From Microbacterium enclense (GTDB taxonomy: Bacteria > Actinomycetota > Actinomycetes > Actinomycetales > Microbacteriaceae), in NCBI GenBank assembly GCA_038182865.1, contig CP116226.1, positions 2,790,001-2,854,000 of the forward strand: DNA of 64,000 nt, written 5' to 3'. Below, in pieces: positions 52,151 through 61,616 of this stretch. The first letter of the stretch is position 1. Each line of letters starts with the position of its first letter. Under the pieces are notes generated by a model. The model was given only the letters and a program-made list of their open reading frames with translations, searched no databases and had not been told where the DNA came from. A program made the translations under genes and the position numbers.

Positions 52151-53422
52151 TCACCCCCAGAAGAGGTGCGCGATCGTGAAGATCGCGAGGCCCGCGAGGG
52201 CTCCGACGATCGTGCCGTTGAGTCGGATGTATTGCAGATCGCGGCCGACCATGAGCTCGATCTTCTCGGTGGTCTCCTCGGCATCCCACCGCTCGACCGT
52301 GTCGGTGATGATCGAGGCGATGTCGTGCCGGTAGCGCCCGACGATGAACACCGCCGCGTCGATGACCCACCCGTCCACGCGCTGCTGCAGGGCCTCGTCT
52401 CGCAGCAGCCGACCGCCGACCTCGGCGAGGGCCGCCGAGGCACGACGACGCAGGGCGCTCTCGGGGTCGGCGAGGGCGGTGAGCAGTCCCGTCTTCGCCG
52501 TGTTCCACGCGTCGGCGGCGAGCTGGCGCACGCGCGGGCTGTCGAAGACCGCGGCCTTGGCCTCTTCGAGTCGCACCATCGTCGCCGGGTCGTGCTGAAG
52601 GTTGTCGGCCAGGCGCGTGAGATATCCGTCGATGGCGCCGCGCGCCTGGTGGCGGGGGTCGGCGCGCACCGCGTCGACGAAGGTGACGGCTTCGCGGTAG
52701 ATCGTGTCGTCGACCAGGCGCAGGGCCAGGCTCGGGACCCACGCGGGAAGGCGCTGCGACACGAGTCCCTGGAACACCTCGCGGTTGTTGCCGAGCCACA
52801 CGGCGATGTTGTCGAACGCGAGGTCGACAGCGCCGTGATGCGCCCCGGAACCGACGACCCGTTCGAGCCAGCCCCCCACGGAGGGGCCCCAGTCGGGGGA
52901 GAGCAGGTGCTCGCGGGCGAGGTCTTCGATGAGTCCCTGGACGTCGTCGTCGCTGAGCGCGCGGAGCACACTCGTCGCCAGCGTCGCACCCTCGGCGGCG
53001 ATCCGGTCGGCGTGAGCGGGATCGGCGAGCCACGCGCCGGCCCGCGCGGCCAAGGACGTCGACTCGAGTTTGGTGCGCACCACGTCGCCCTCGAGGAAGT
53101 TCGTCTCGACGAACTCGCCCAGCTGGCGACCGATCTCGTCTTTGCGCCGGGGGATGATCGCCGTGTGGGGGATGGGCAGACCCAGCGGATGCCGGAAGAG
53201 GGCCGTCACCGCGAACCAATCGGCCAGGGCGCCGACCATGCCGCCCTCCGCCGCCGCCCGGACGTACTGCAGCCACGTCACGTCGCGCTGGAAGGCGAAC
53301 GCGATCGCGAAGATCACGGCCATCCCGATCAGCGCGCCGAGCGCGACGCCCTTCATCCGTCGAAGCGCCCGACGGCGTTCCTGGTCGGCGGGGCTCAGCA
53401 GCGCGGTGGGGGTGCGTGCCAT
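52151..53422 (-). CDS. DUF445 membrane protein (YjiN-like)
   Basis: A 423-aa protein with an N-terminal TM (about 22-45), a large helical middle region and a C-terminal TM (about 402-420). EGGMVGALADWFAVTALFRHPLGLPIPHTAIIP is the DUF445 signature. Function unknown. ATG 53422 shares a base with the upstream stop (TGATG). Confidence 0.9.
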   Translation of the reverse strand: MARTPTALLSPADQERRRALRRMKGVALGALIGMAVIFAIAFAFQRDVTWLQYVRAAAEGGMVGALADWFAVTALFRHPLGLPIPHTAIIPRRKDEIGRQLGEFVETNFLEGDVVRTKLESTSLAARAGAWLADPAHADRIAAEGATLATSVLRALSDDDVQGLIEDLAREHLLSPDWGPSVGGWLERVVGSGAHHGAVDLAFDNIAVWLGNNREVFQGLVSQRLPAWVPSLALRLVDDTIYREAVTFVDAVRADPRHQARGAIDGYLTRLADNLQHDPATMVRLEEAKAAVFDSPRVRQLAADAWNTAKTGLLTALADPESALRRRASAALAEVGGRLLRDEALQQRVDGWVIDAAVFIVGRYRHDIASIITDTVERWDAEETTEKIELMVGRDLQYIRLNGTIVGALAGLAIFTIAHLFWG

Positions 53423-54594
53423 CACGACGCCACCGGTCCGAGCCACGCCGTGGCGGCTGCCGAGTGCGCGGACTCGAGGTCGGAGGGGTGGAACATGCCC
53501 GCTACGACATCGCGGTAGAGCCGGCTCAGCTCGCTGTGCGCGGAGTACGTCGAGCCGCCTCCCACGAGGATCGCGTCGTCGACGACCGCCTTCGCCGTCG
53601 TCACGGCACGGTGCTTGACACCCGCGAGAAGCGAGAACCAGCGGCCGCCGTGATCGACGAGCGTGTCGACGTCGGTGCTGAGCGACGCCAACTGCGGGGG
53701 CAACGCGTCGTACCCCAGCGCCATGTCGGCGATGCGCCAGCGGATGTCGGGGTCGTTCGCGTAGGTCGTACCGCTCTTCTTGGAGCGACGGGATGCCGCG
53801 GTCTCGACGGCGAGGTCGAGCGCACGTCGCGCGATGCCGGTGTACACCGACGCGAGGAGGATCTCGAAGACCGCGAAGATGCCGAACACCAGAGGGTCGG
53901 GCTGGGGCCCCGGGGCGAGGCGACGCACCACCCGGTCGGCGGGGGCTTCGGCGCCGTGCAACTCGGTGGTGCGGCTCTGCGTCGCCCGCATGCCGAGGGT
54001 GTCCCAGTCGTCGCGCGTGACCACCTGCTCGCTGCGGTCGAGGAACGCGAACACCATGCGCGGGGCGTCGGCCGAGGTGGTGTCGAGTCCGTGCACGCCG
54101 AGGTGGTCCCACACGGGCGCGAGCGAGGTGAAGATCTTGGTGCCGGTGAAGCTGTAACCGCCGCCCCCGTCGGGCCGCGCGTCGGTGTCGCTGCCGAAGA
54201 GCACGAGGTCGTTGCCCGCCTCGCTGATACCGAAGCCGAACACCTCGCCGGCTGCCGCCCCCCGCTGCACGAAGGCGAGATCGTCGATTCCCCGGTCGCG
54301 AAGGACTTTCGCCACGCCGGTCCAGACCAGGTGCATGTTGATCGCGAGAGCCGTTGCCGGAGCCGCCCCGGCAAGACGCTGCTGCAGCACCGAGGCCTCG
54401 GCCAGTGAGAGGCCCGCTCCGCCCCGATCGGCCGGGACCAGGATGCCGAGATACCCCGCCGTCCGCAGGTCGTCGAGGTCGTCCTGCGGGAACGTGTTGT
54501 CGCGGTCGTGCGTCGCAGCCCGCTCGCGGATGCGCGCGAGCAGGTCGTCGGGCAGGAACCGAGTGGGATCGAACGGGGTGGTCATGGCATCCAT
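53422..54594 (-). CDS. acyl-CoA dehydrogenase-fold flavoprotein
   Basis: A 390-aa protein with the ACAD fold: N-terminal helices (LDDLRTAGYLGILVPADRGGAGLSLAEA), FGFGISEAGNDLVLFGSDT, FTGTKIFTSLAPVWDH (acyl/flavin loop) and a four-helix C-terminal domain with STYSAHSELSRLYRDV. The catalytic Glu of true dehydrogenases is not obvious, so a DszC/SfnC-like monooxygenase role is possible. ATG 54594 or 54585. It is co-transcribed with DUF445. Confidence 0.82.
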   Translation of the reverse strand: MDAMTTPFDPTRFLPDDLLARIRERAATHDRDNTFPQDDLDDLRTAGYLGILVPADRGGAGLSLAEASVLQQRLAGAAPATALAINMHLVWTGVAKVLRDRGIDDLAFVQRGAAAGEVFGFGISEAGNDLVLFGSDTDARPDGGGGYSFTGTKIFTSLAPVWDHLGVHGLDTTSADAPRMVFAFLDRSEQVVTRDDWDTLGMRATQSRTTELHGAEAPADRVVRRLAPGPQPDPLVFGIFAVFEILLASVYTGIARRALDLAVETAASRRSKKSGTTYANDPDIRWRIADMALGYDALPPQLASLSTDVDTLVDHGGRWFSLLAGVKHRAVTTAKAVVDDAILVGGGSTYSAHSELSRLYRDVVAGMFHPSDLESAHSAAATAWLGPVAS

Positions 54595-54668
54595 TCTCTC
54601 GTCGCGGCCCCGGCTGCGGGGCGGCTTCGGCCGCGGGGTCGCGGATGCCCGCAGAATGGATGCCATGA
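54582..54668. repeat. 16-bp inverted repeat covering both divergent starts
   Basis: TCATGGCATCCATTCT (54582-54597) and AGAATGGATGCCATGA (54653-54668) are exact complements 55 bp apart. Each arm contains the start codons of the divergent flavoprotein and small-protein genes, both beginning ATGGATGCCATG. It could be a shared operator or looped mRNA. Confidence 0.6.
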
Positions 54669-55069
54669 TCTCGACCGAGATGGCCCTGGCCCTGCGCGAG
54701 GCCGGACTGGTGTGGCATCCCCGATCCGGCGACCGATTCCAGCTCGACGAGCCGGAGTTCGATGCGGACGTCTTCACGGTCAGCGAGATGACGGTCGAGC
54801 CGCGCGACTACCCGACGGGGCGCATCCTCGCCTTCAACGGGACGACCGAGTGGGCCCTGGACTCCGTGGCCACGGAGGACGCGCTGTGGTTGCCTTCGGA
54901 GTCGCAGCTGCGTGAGATGCTGCGTTCGGCCTTCCGGTCGCTGCGGCGTCTCTCGGACACGTACGAGGTCGAGATCTCCGTGGGCGGCGCGAGCGTCGTG
55001 TTCGACCACCCCGAACCGGCCGACGCGTACGCGCTCGCGGTGTTGGAGCTGTTGCGCCGGATCCAGTGA
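54665..55069 (+). CDS. hypothetical protein
   Basis: A 134-aa soluble protein (ATG 54665, or 54656 in frame). It begins MISTEMALALREAGLVWHP and has a mixed alpha/beta pattern with FDHPEPADAYALAVLELLRRIQ at the end. It is divergent from the flavoprotein and shares the unusual start-region repeat. Similar proteins in this group are sometimes mislabelled as pilus assembly proteins. No family recognised by eye. Confidence 0.7.
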   Translation: MISTEMALALREAGLVWHPRSGDRFQLDEPEFDADVFTVSEMTVEPRDYPTGRILAFNGTTEWALDSVATEDALWLPSESQLREMLRSAFRSLRRLSDTYEVEISVGGASVVFDHPEPADAYALAVLELLRRIQ

Positions 55070-55098
55070 GCGTCGCCGCGTCGGCTCCGGATGCGTTT

Positions 55099-55144
55099 CC
55101 GCGGTCTGCGCGAGCGGCATCGCCGACGGGCGCGCAGACCGCGG
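55099..55144. terminator. bidirectional terminator hairpin
   Basis: CCGCGGTCTGCGCG and CGCGCAGACCGCGG form a perfect 14-bp stem with an 18-nt loop between the convergent small protein and MFS genes. Confidence 0.8.
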
Positions 55145-55163
55145 CGAGAGACGTCCCGACGGC

Positions 55164-56369
55164 TCAGGTGATGGTCTCGACCGGCTCCGTGTCGGGGATC
55201 GGGGTCGAATCACGGTGCCGGAGGTCGGGGAAGCCTTTGACGAACACCGCCGCCACCGCGAAACCGGCGATGGCGAACGCCGCGGCCGCGACATAGGCGC
55301 CCTGGGGGCCGATGCCGTCGACGAGGAAACCGGCGACGGCGGATCCGGCGGCGGCCCCGATCAGCTGACCGGTGCTGATCCAGCCGTAGGCCTCGGCCGT
55401 CTCGCTGAAGCGGACGCTCGCGGAGGTCATGGCGAACATCACCGCGAGGGCGGGGGCGATGCCGGCTCCCGCGACGAGCAGGGTGGCGCCCAGCCACCAG
55501 GCGTTGAGCGACACGATGGTGAGGGACAGGCCGAGGGCGACGATCGCGAGGCGTCGGGCCATCGCCCACGGGCCGATCGGGATGTGACCGAACGAGAGCC
55601 CGCCCGCGAGGCTGCCGACCGCGAAGACGGCGAGGACCAGGCCGGCCTCGAGACCACCGTGGTCGAACGTGGCGACGACTCCGGCCTCGACGGCGGCGCA
55701 CGCTCCGATGAGAAGGAACCCGGTGGCCGTCGCCAACAGCACCGGGGGCTTGCCGAGCACGCGGCCCAGACCCCGGCGACTGCGGGGAATGCGGACTCGT
55801 CCGACCTCGGGGCTGAGGATGAACCACGCGCCCCCGCCGAGCATGATGACCACGACGAGGATGAGGCCGGGCACGGTGCCGACCTGCGTGGCGACCAGGG
55901 TGATGAGCACGGGTGCGAGCACCCAGATGATCTCCTGCAGCGAGGCGTCGAGGGAGAAGAGGGGCGTGAGCTGCTTCGAATTGACCATCTTCGGGTAGAT
56001 GGTGCGCACCGCTGACTGGATCGGCGGCGTCGAGAGGCCCGCGATGAGTCCCAGCGTCATGTACAGGGGCAGCGGCATCTCGATCAGCGCGAGCGTCGCG
56101 ATGGCGGCCGCGCAGACGAGGAGCGTGACCGTCAGGACGCGGCGCATGCCCCAGATGCCCATCCATCGGCTGGTGACGGGCCCGGAGATGGCCTGGCCGA
56201 TGCTCGTGGCTGCGAGGACGAGGCCCGCGGCCCCGTAGGAACCGGTGACGTGCTCGATGTGCAGCAGGACGGCGAGGCTCGTCATGCCGTTGGGGAAACG
56301 CGCCGTCAGCTGAGCGGCAATGATGCGACCCACACCGGGGGTCTGAAGGAGTTCGCGGTAGCCGGCCAC
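55164..56369 (-). CDS. MFS transporter
   Basis: A 401-aa transporter with about 12 TM segments. PNGMTSLAVLLHIEHVTGSYGAAGLVLAATS and SGPVTSRWMGIWGMRR (motif A-like) place it in the MFS. It lacks the 14-TM layout of the DHA2 proteins elsewhere. GTG 56369 is the start. Substrate unknown. Confidence 0.9.
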   Translation of the reverse strand: MAGYRELLQTPGVGRIIAAQLTARFPNGMTSLAVLLHIEHVTGSYGAAGLVLAATSIGQAISGPVTSRWMGIWGMRRVLTVTLLVCAAAIATLALIEMPLPLYMTLGLIAGLSTPPIQSAVRTIYPKMVNSKQLTPLFSLDASLQEIIWVLAPVLITLVATQVGTVPGLILVVVIMLGGGAWFILSPEVGRVRIPRSRRGLGRVLGKPPVLLATATGFLLIGACAAVEAGVVATFDHGGLEAGLVLAVFAVGSLAGGLSFGHIPIGPWAMARRLAIVALGLSLTIVSLNAWWLGATLLVAGAGIAPALAVMFAMTSASVRFSETAEAYGWISTGQLIGAAAGSAVAGFLVDGIGPQGAYVAAAAFAIAGFAVAAVFVKGFPDLRHRDSTPIPDTEPVETIT

Positions 56370-56601
56370 GGCACAACGCTATCTCCCCCCTCCGACATCG
56401 ACGGAGCGCGTCTCGGGGGTCACCGACGCGACACGCCGCGACACGCCGGAGGCCGAAATCCACCGCCTGTGCAATGTCGGAACCCCCCTCTAGCGTGCGA
56501 GCTGTGGATGGATGCCGGTCGACCCGGCGAGATCCGCGTAATGGCGGGCATCGAGTGGGTCCCAAGACCCTTGCAACCTGTGGATGAAATCGTGGACAAC
56601 C

Positions 56602-56694
56602 TGTGTTGTATATGGGGAGAGCGGTGGAAAATCACACTCGTGTAACTACTACCCCTTGTGGTTCCACCTGATGTCGGTCCCCATATGTAGTATT
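56602..56694 (+). promoter_or_regulatory. candidate NrdR boxes and promoter of nrdHIEF
   Basis: TGTGTTGTATATGGGG (56602-56617) and, in inverse orientation, CCCCATATGTAGTATT (56679-56694) share a TATGGGG half and resemble NrdR boxes. TAGTAT (56688-56693) may be a -10. The rest of the 385-nt gap 56370-56754 holds no gene I can support. Confidence 0.45.
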
Positions 56695-56754
56695 GAGGTC
56701 CCGGCGAGCCCCGCTCGTGCGGAAGATGAGTTTCCAGGGGAGAAAGAGGACAAA

Positions 56755-56988
56755 ATGGCGATCACGGTCTACACCAAGCCGTCGTGTGTTCAGTGCACGG
56801 CCACCTACCGCGCGCTCGACTCGAAGGGCATCGAGTACAACGTGCTCGACCTGTCGGAGGACCCCTCCGCGCTCGAGCAGGTCAAGTCGCTCGGGTACCT
56901 GCAGGCTCCCGTCGTCATCACCGACGAGGACCACTGGTCGGGCTTCCGTCCCGACAAGATCGACGAGCTCGCGTCGCGCCTGGCGTGA
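56755..56988 (+). CDS. nrdH: glutaredoxin-like NrdH
   Basis: A 77-aa redoxin that reduces the class Ib ribonucleotide reductase. The active site is CVQC (Cys11 and Cys14) in VYTKPSCVQCTATYRAL, followed by APVVITDEDHWSGFRPDKI, the NrdH signature. Length is standard. It heads the nrdHIEF operon. Confidence 0.97.
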   Translation: MAITVYTKPSCVQCTATYRALDSKGIEYNVLDLSEDPSALEQVKSLGYLQAPVVITDEDHWSGFRPDKIDELASRLA

Positions 56989-57016
56989 CCCTCCGACAGG
57001 CTCACCGACCCCCGTC

Positions 57017-57457
57017 ATGAGCGCTGTCCTGTCGGCGACCACGGCTCCGCTGCTCGTCTACTTCTCGAGCGTGTCGGGAAACACCGCGCGTTTCATCGAG
57101 AAGCTGGGCATGCGAGCCCAGCGCATCCCCCTTCGGCCGACCGATTCGCCCCTCGTCATCGACGAACCCTTCGTGCTGGTCACCCCCACCTATGGCGGGG
57201 GTGCCGGCCGAGGCGTCGAGAAGGGCGCGGTCCCCAAGCAGGTCATCCGCTTCCTCAACGAGGAGCAGAACCGACGCAACATCCGCGGAGTCATCTCCGC
57301 GGGCAACACGAATTTCGGTGAGGCGTTCTGTCTCGCCGGCGACATCATCAGTCGCAAGTGCGCCGTGCCGCACCTGTATCGGCTGGAAGTATTCGGCACG
57401 CCCGACGACGTCGAGCGCGTCACCGAAGGATTGGAACGATGGTGGAAGTTGAGCTGA
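57017..57457 (+). CDS. nrdI: NrdI flavodoxin
   Basis: A 146-aa flavodoxin that supplies an oxidant to assemble the dimanganese-tyrosyl cofactor of NrdF. VYFSSVSGNTARFIEKLG and LVTPTYGGGAGRGVEKGAVPKQVIRFL are characteristic FMN loops. It overlaps nrdE by 19 bp. Confidence 0.97.
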   Translation: MSAVLSATTAPLLVYFSSVSGNTARFIEKLGMRAQRIPLRPTDSPLVIDEPFVLVTPTYGGGAGRGVEKGAVPKQVIRFLNEEQNRRNIRGVISAGNTNFGEAFCLAGDIISRKCAVPHLYRLEVFGTPDDVERVTEGLERWWKLS

Positions 57458-59595
57458 CCGACGTGGACTTCAAGACCGAAGCGCGTTTCGAGGGCCTGGA
57501 TTACCACGCCCTGAACGCGATGCTGAATCTGTACGACGCCGATGGAAAGATCCAGTTCGACGCCGACAAGCGTGCCGCGCGGGAGTACTTCCTGCAGCAC
57601 GTCAACCAGAACACGGTGTTCTTCCACTCGCTCAAGGAGCGCCTCGACTACCTCGTCGAGAAGGAGTACTACGAGCCCACCGTGCTCGAGAAGTACTCGA
57701 TGGAGTTCATCCAGGAGCTGAACGACCGCGCCTACGGCGCGAAGTTCCGCTTCGAGACCTTCCTGGGCGCCTTCAAGTACTACACGAGCTACACGCTCAA
57801 GACCTTCGACGGCAAGCGCTACCTGGAGCGCTTCGAGGACCGCGTCGTCATGACCGCCCTCGCTCTCGCCGACGGCGACCAGCGTCTCGCCGTGCAGCTC
57901 GTCGACGAGATCATCTCGGGTCGGTTCCAGCCCGCGACCCCGACCTTCCTCAACGCGGGCAAGGCGCAGCGCGGTGAGCTCGTGTCGTGCTTCCTCCTGC
58001 GTATCGAAGACAACATGGAGTCGATCGCCCGCGGCATCAACTCCGCGCTGCAGCTGTCGAAGCGCGGCGGCGGCGTGGCCCTCCTGCTGTCGAACATCCG
58101 CGAAGCGGGTGCGCCGATCAAGCAGATCGAGAACCAGTCGTCGGGCATCATCCCCGTCATGAAGCTCCTCGAAGACAGCTTCAGCTACGCCAACCAGCTG
58201 GGGGCGCGTCAGGGCGCCGGCGCCGTGTACCTCAACGCGCACCACCCCGACATCCTGCGCTTCCTCGACACCAAGCGTGAGAACGCCGACGAGAAGATCC
58301 GTATCAAGACGCTGTCGCTGGGTGTCGTGATCCCCGACATCACGTTCGAGCTCGCCAAGAACGGCGAAGACATGTACCTCTTCTCGCCGTACGACGTCGA
58401 GAAGGTCTACGGCAAGCCGTTCGGCGACATCTCGGTCACCGAGAAGTACCGCGAGATGGTCGACGACCCGCGCATCAAGAAGACGAAGATCAACGCGCGC
58501 GAGTTCTTCCAGACCCTCGCCGAGATCCAGTTCGAGTCGGGCTACCCGTACATCATGTTCGAGGACACGGTGAACAAGGCCAACCCGATCGCCGGTCGCA
58601 TCAACATGTCGAACCTGTGCTCGGAGATCCTGCAGGTCAACACGCCGACCACGTACAACGAGGACCTCTCGTACGACACCATCGGCAAGGACATCTCCTG
58701 CAACCTCGGCTCGATGAACATCGCGCTCGCGATGGACGGCGGCGACCTCGGCCTGACGGTCGAGACCGCGATCCGCGCCCTCACCGCTGTCAGTGTGCAG
58801 AGCCACATCGCGTCGGTGCGCTCGATCGAAGACGGCAACGACCGCTCGCACGCCATCGGCCTCGGCCAGATGAACCTGCACGGTTACCTCGCTCGTGAGC
58901 ACGTGTACTACGGCTCCGAAGAGGGCATCGACTTCACGAACATCTACTTCTACACGGTGCTCTTCCACGCGCTGCGCGCCTCGAACCGCCTCGCGATCGA
59001 GCGCGGCACCGCGTTCGACGGCTTCGAGAACTCGACGTACGCGTCGGGCGAGTTCTTCGACAAGTACACCGATCAGGCGTGGGAGCCGCAGACGGCCAAG
59101 GCGAAGGAACTCTTCGCCGGCGTTCAGATCCCCACCCAGGACGACTGGCGTGAGCTGAAGGCCTCGGTTCAGGCTCACGGCATCTACAACCAGAACCTGC
59201 AGGCGGTGCCCCCGACCGGGTCGATCTCGTACATCAACAACTCCACGAGCTCGATTCACCCGATCGCGTCGAAGATCGAGATCCGCAAGGAAGGCAAGCT
59301 CGGCCGCGTCTACTACCCGGCGCCGTTCATGACGAACGAGAACCTGGAGTACTACCAGGACGCGTACGAGATCGGCTACGAGAAGGTCATCGACACGTAC
59401 GCCGCCGCCACGCAGCACGTCGACCAGGGCCTGTCGCTGACGCTGTTCTTCAAGGACACCGTCACCACCCGCGACATCAACAAGGCGCAGATCTACGCGT
59501 GGCGCAAGGGCATCAAGACCATCTACTACATCCGTCTGCGTCAGCTGGCGCTCGAGGGCACCGACATGACCGAGTGCGTCTCGTGCATGCTCTGA
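57439..59595 (+). CDS. nrdE: ribonucleotide reductase class Ib alpha subunit
   Basis: A 718-aa catalytic subunit that reduces NDPs to dNDPs. Catalytic blocks are ELVSCFLL, SNLCSEILQ and ISCNLGSMN, and the C-terminal redox pair is in TECVSCML. There is no N-terminal ATP cone, as expected for class Ib. AGGA precedes ATG 57439, which lies in the 3' end of nrdI. Confidence 0.97.
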   Translation: MVEVELTDVDFKTEARFEGLDYHALNAMLNLYDADGKIQFDADKRAAREYFLQHVNQNTVFFHSLKERLDYLVEKEYYEPTVLEKYSMEFIQELNDRAYGAKFRFETFLGAFKYYTSYTLKTFDGKRYLERFEDRVVMTALALADGDQRLAVQLVDEIISGRFQPATPTFLNAGKAQRGELVSCFLLRIEDNMESIARGINSALQLSKRGGGVALLLSNIREAGAPIKQIENQSSGIIPVMKLLEDSFSYANQLGARQGAGAVYLNAHHPDILRFLDTKRENADEKIRIKTLSLGVVIPDITFELAKNGEDMYLFSPYDVEKVYGKPFGDISVTEKYREMVDDPRIKKTKINAREFFQTLAEIQFESGYPYIMFEDTVNKANPIAGRINMSNLCSEILQVNTPTTYNEDLSYDTIGKDISCNLGSMNIALAMDGGDLGLTVETAIRALTAVSVQSHIASVRSIEDGNDRSHAIGLGQMNLHGYLAREHVYYGSEEGIDFTNIYFYTVLFHALRASNRLAIERGTAFDGFENSTYASGEFFDKYTDQAWEPQTAKAKELFAGVQIPTQDDWRELKASVQAHGIYNQNLQAVPPTGSISYINNSTSSIHPIASKIEIRKEGKLGRVYYPAPFMTNENLEYYQDAYEIGYEKVIDTYAAATQHVDQGLSLTLFFKDTVTTRDINKAQIYAWRKGIKTIYYIRLRQLALEGTDMTECVSCML

Positions 59596-59632
59596 CCCGC
59601 TGACCATTCATCGATAGAGGACAAGCGACGTC

Positions 59633-60607
59633 ATGGCTGAAAAGCTGCAGCTGCTGAACCACGTGCAGGCCATCAACTGGAACCGCATCCAAGACGATAA
59701 AGACCTCGAGGTCTGGAACCGTCTGGTGAACAACTTCTGGCTCCCCGAGAAGGTGCCGCTGTCGAACGACATCCAGTCGTGGAACACGCTCACCCCCGAG
59801 GAGCAGACCCTCACGATGCGCGTGTTCACGGGGCTCACGCTCCTCGACACGATCCAGGGCACGGTCGGGGCGGTCTCGCTCATCCCCGACGCGATCACCC
59901 CGCACGAGGAGGCCGTCTACACGAACATCGCGTTCATGGAGTCGGTGCACGCGAAGAGCTACTCGTCGATCTTCTCGACGTTGTGCTCGACGAAGGAGAT
60001 CGACGAGGCGTTCCGCTGGTCCACCGAGAACGAGTTCCTTCAGAAGAAGGCGCGCATCGTCATGGACTACTACCGTGGCGACGACCCGCTCAAGCGCAAG
60101 GTCGCCTCGACCCTGCTCGAGTCGTTCCTGTTCTACTCGGGCTTCTACCTGCCGATGCACTGGTCGAGCCGCGCGAAGCTCACCAACACCGCCGACCTGA
60201 TCCGCCTCATCATCCGCGACGAAGCCGTGCACGGGTACTACATCGGCTACAAGTTCCAGCGCGGTCTCGAGACGGTCGACCAGGCCCGTCGCGACGACAT
60301 CAAGGACTACACGTTCTCGCTGCTCTACGAGCTGTACGACAACGAGGTGGGCTACACCCAGAGCCTGTACGACGCGGTCGGCCTCAGCGAAGACGTGAAG
60401 AAGTTCCTCCACTACAACGCCAACAAGGCGCTGATGAACCTCGGCTACGAGGCCATGTTCCCGTCGTCCGTGACGAACGTGAACCCGGCGATCCTGTCGG
60501 CGCTCTCGCCCAATGCAGATGAGAACCACGACTTCTTCTCGGGGTCGGGTTCGTCGTACGTCATCGGCAAGGCCGAGGCGACGGAAGACGACGACTGGGA
60601 CTTCTGA
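59633..60607 (+). CDS. nrdF: ribonucleotide reductase class Ib beta subunit
   Basis: A 324-aa radical-generating subunit. Metal ligands and the radical Tyr are in EAVYTNIAFMESVHAKSYSSIF and ligands of the second set in IIRDEAVHGYYIGYKF. The C-terminal DDDWDF tail docks onto NrdE. Last gene of the operon, followed by a terminator. Confidence 0.97.
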   Translation: MAEKLQLLNHVQAINWNRIQDDKDLEVWNRLVNNFWLPEKVPLSNDIQSWNTLTPEEQTLTMRVFTGLTLLDTIQGTVGAVSLIPDAITPHEEAVYTNIAFMESVHAKSYSSIFSTLCSTKEIDEAFRWSTENEFLQKKARIVMDYYRGDDPLKRKVASTLLESFLFYSGFYLPMHWSSRAKLTNTADLIRLIIRDEAVHGYYIGYKFQRGLETVDQARRDDIKDYTFSLLYELYDNEVGYTQSLYDAVGLSEDVKKFLHYNANKALMNLGYEAMFPSSVTNVNPAILSALSPNADENHDFFSGSGSSYVIGKAEATEDDDWDF

Positions 60608-60623
60608 GTTCCGGTCCCCACCC

Positions 60624-60661
60624 ACGAAGCCCGCCCTCGCACACGCGTGGGCGGGCTTCGT
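60624..60661. terminator. bidirectional terminator hairpin after nrdF
   Basis: ACGAAGCCCGCC and GGCGGGCTTCGT form a perfect 12-bp stem with a 14-nt loop between nrdF and the convergent ClpN-SRPBCC gene. Confidence 0.8.
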
Positions 60662-60665
60662 CACG

Positions 60666-61616
60666 TCATCCGCGCAGCGCCGCGCTCACCGAGGATGCCA
60701 CGCGCGTGACCTGGAACCACAGCAGGGCGCGGAAGAACGGCCGCGCGATCGGAAGCCACCAGCGCCTTCGCGCTCCCGCGGTCTCCCACGTCGCGTCCAC
60801 GCGGAGTGAGGTCCCAGATGCCGCGGGCTCGAGCGCGAGGATCACGTGACGAGTGTTGGTGCGACGCTTCGAGGCCGGCCACCAGAACGTCCAGTGGGCG
60901 ACGCGGCGGGAATCATCGGCGTCGACCGTGAAGTGTTGAGGGCCGAGGTCGCCCGACATGCCCTCCTTCGAGTGAGCCACCCACGTACCGGCGGAACCGG
61001 CGGTCACGGAGTCGGCCACCGCGTCCCATTCGACGAGGCGCCGAGCGTCGGAGATGAGTGCCCAGGTGGCATCCGGGGTCGCTGGAATGAACGCGGTCGT
61101 CGAGCGGTGGAACGGGTCGTCAGAGGTCGCGACGTCAGCCGAGGCAGGGAGAGCTGCGGCCTGGCTGAGGAGCTCGCGGACGGATGCCGCCGAGGTGTCG
61201 AGACGCTCGAGCACCGCCGCGACGAACCCGCTCGGCTCGTCGAGCAGAGCGCGCAGCACCGCGACGGAGTCGCCGGTCTCGCCGACCGTCGTCGCCTGAG
61301 TCATGACGGTGCGCGCGGGCTCCGTCCAGTCGTACCCCGCAGGGTCGCCGAGAGCGATCGGCCCGGCGATGGCCGGCTCGACGTCGACGCCGAGCGAGCC
61401 GAGCTGCTCGCGGTGCTGGGTCGCGACAGCCTCGCGGGCGCGGTCGATGGTCACGCCCGACGCGCGGAGCACCTGGCCGGCCGTGCCGTCGTCGAGGGTG
61501 AGAGCGAGAAGCAGGTGGTCCGTGCCGGCGTTCTTGCCCCCGCCGCGGGAGGCCTCCTCCATCGACGCCACCCACAGTCGGTGGGTCGTTGCGAATGCGG
61601 TCGTCAGCTTAGACAT
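60666..61616 (-). CDS. Clp N-terminal-like domain fused to SRPBCC domain
   Basis: A 316-aa protein. Residues 1 to about 145 resemble the Clp N (double repeat) domain (LTTAFATTHRLWVASMEEA, NAGTDHLLLALTLDDGTAGQVL). About 165-316 is an SRPBCC/START-like lipid- or ligand-binding domain (STTAFIPATPDATWALISDA, ending in an amphipathic helix). No AAA part, so it is not a chaperone itself; it may be an adaptor. It overlaps the HTH gene by 8 bp. Confidence 0.8.
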   Translation of the reverse strand: MSKLTTAFATTHRLWVASMEEASRGGGKNAGTDHLLLALTLDDGTAGQVLRASGVTIDRAREAVATQHREQLGSLGVDVEPAIAGPIALGDPAGYDWTEPARTVMTQATTVGETGDSVAVLRALLDEPSGFVAAVLERLDTSAASVRELLSQAAALPASADVATSDDPFHRSTTAFIPATPDATWALISDARRLVEWDAVADSVTAGSAGTWVAHSKEGMSGDLGPQHFTVDADDSRRVAHWTFWWPASKRRTNTRHVILALEPAASGTSLRVDATWETAGARRRWWLPIARPFFRALLWFQVTRVASSVSAALRG

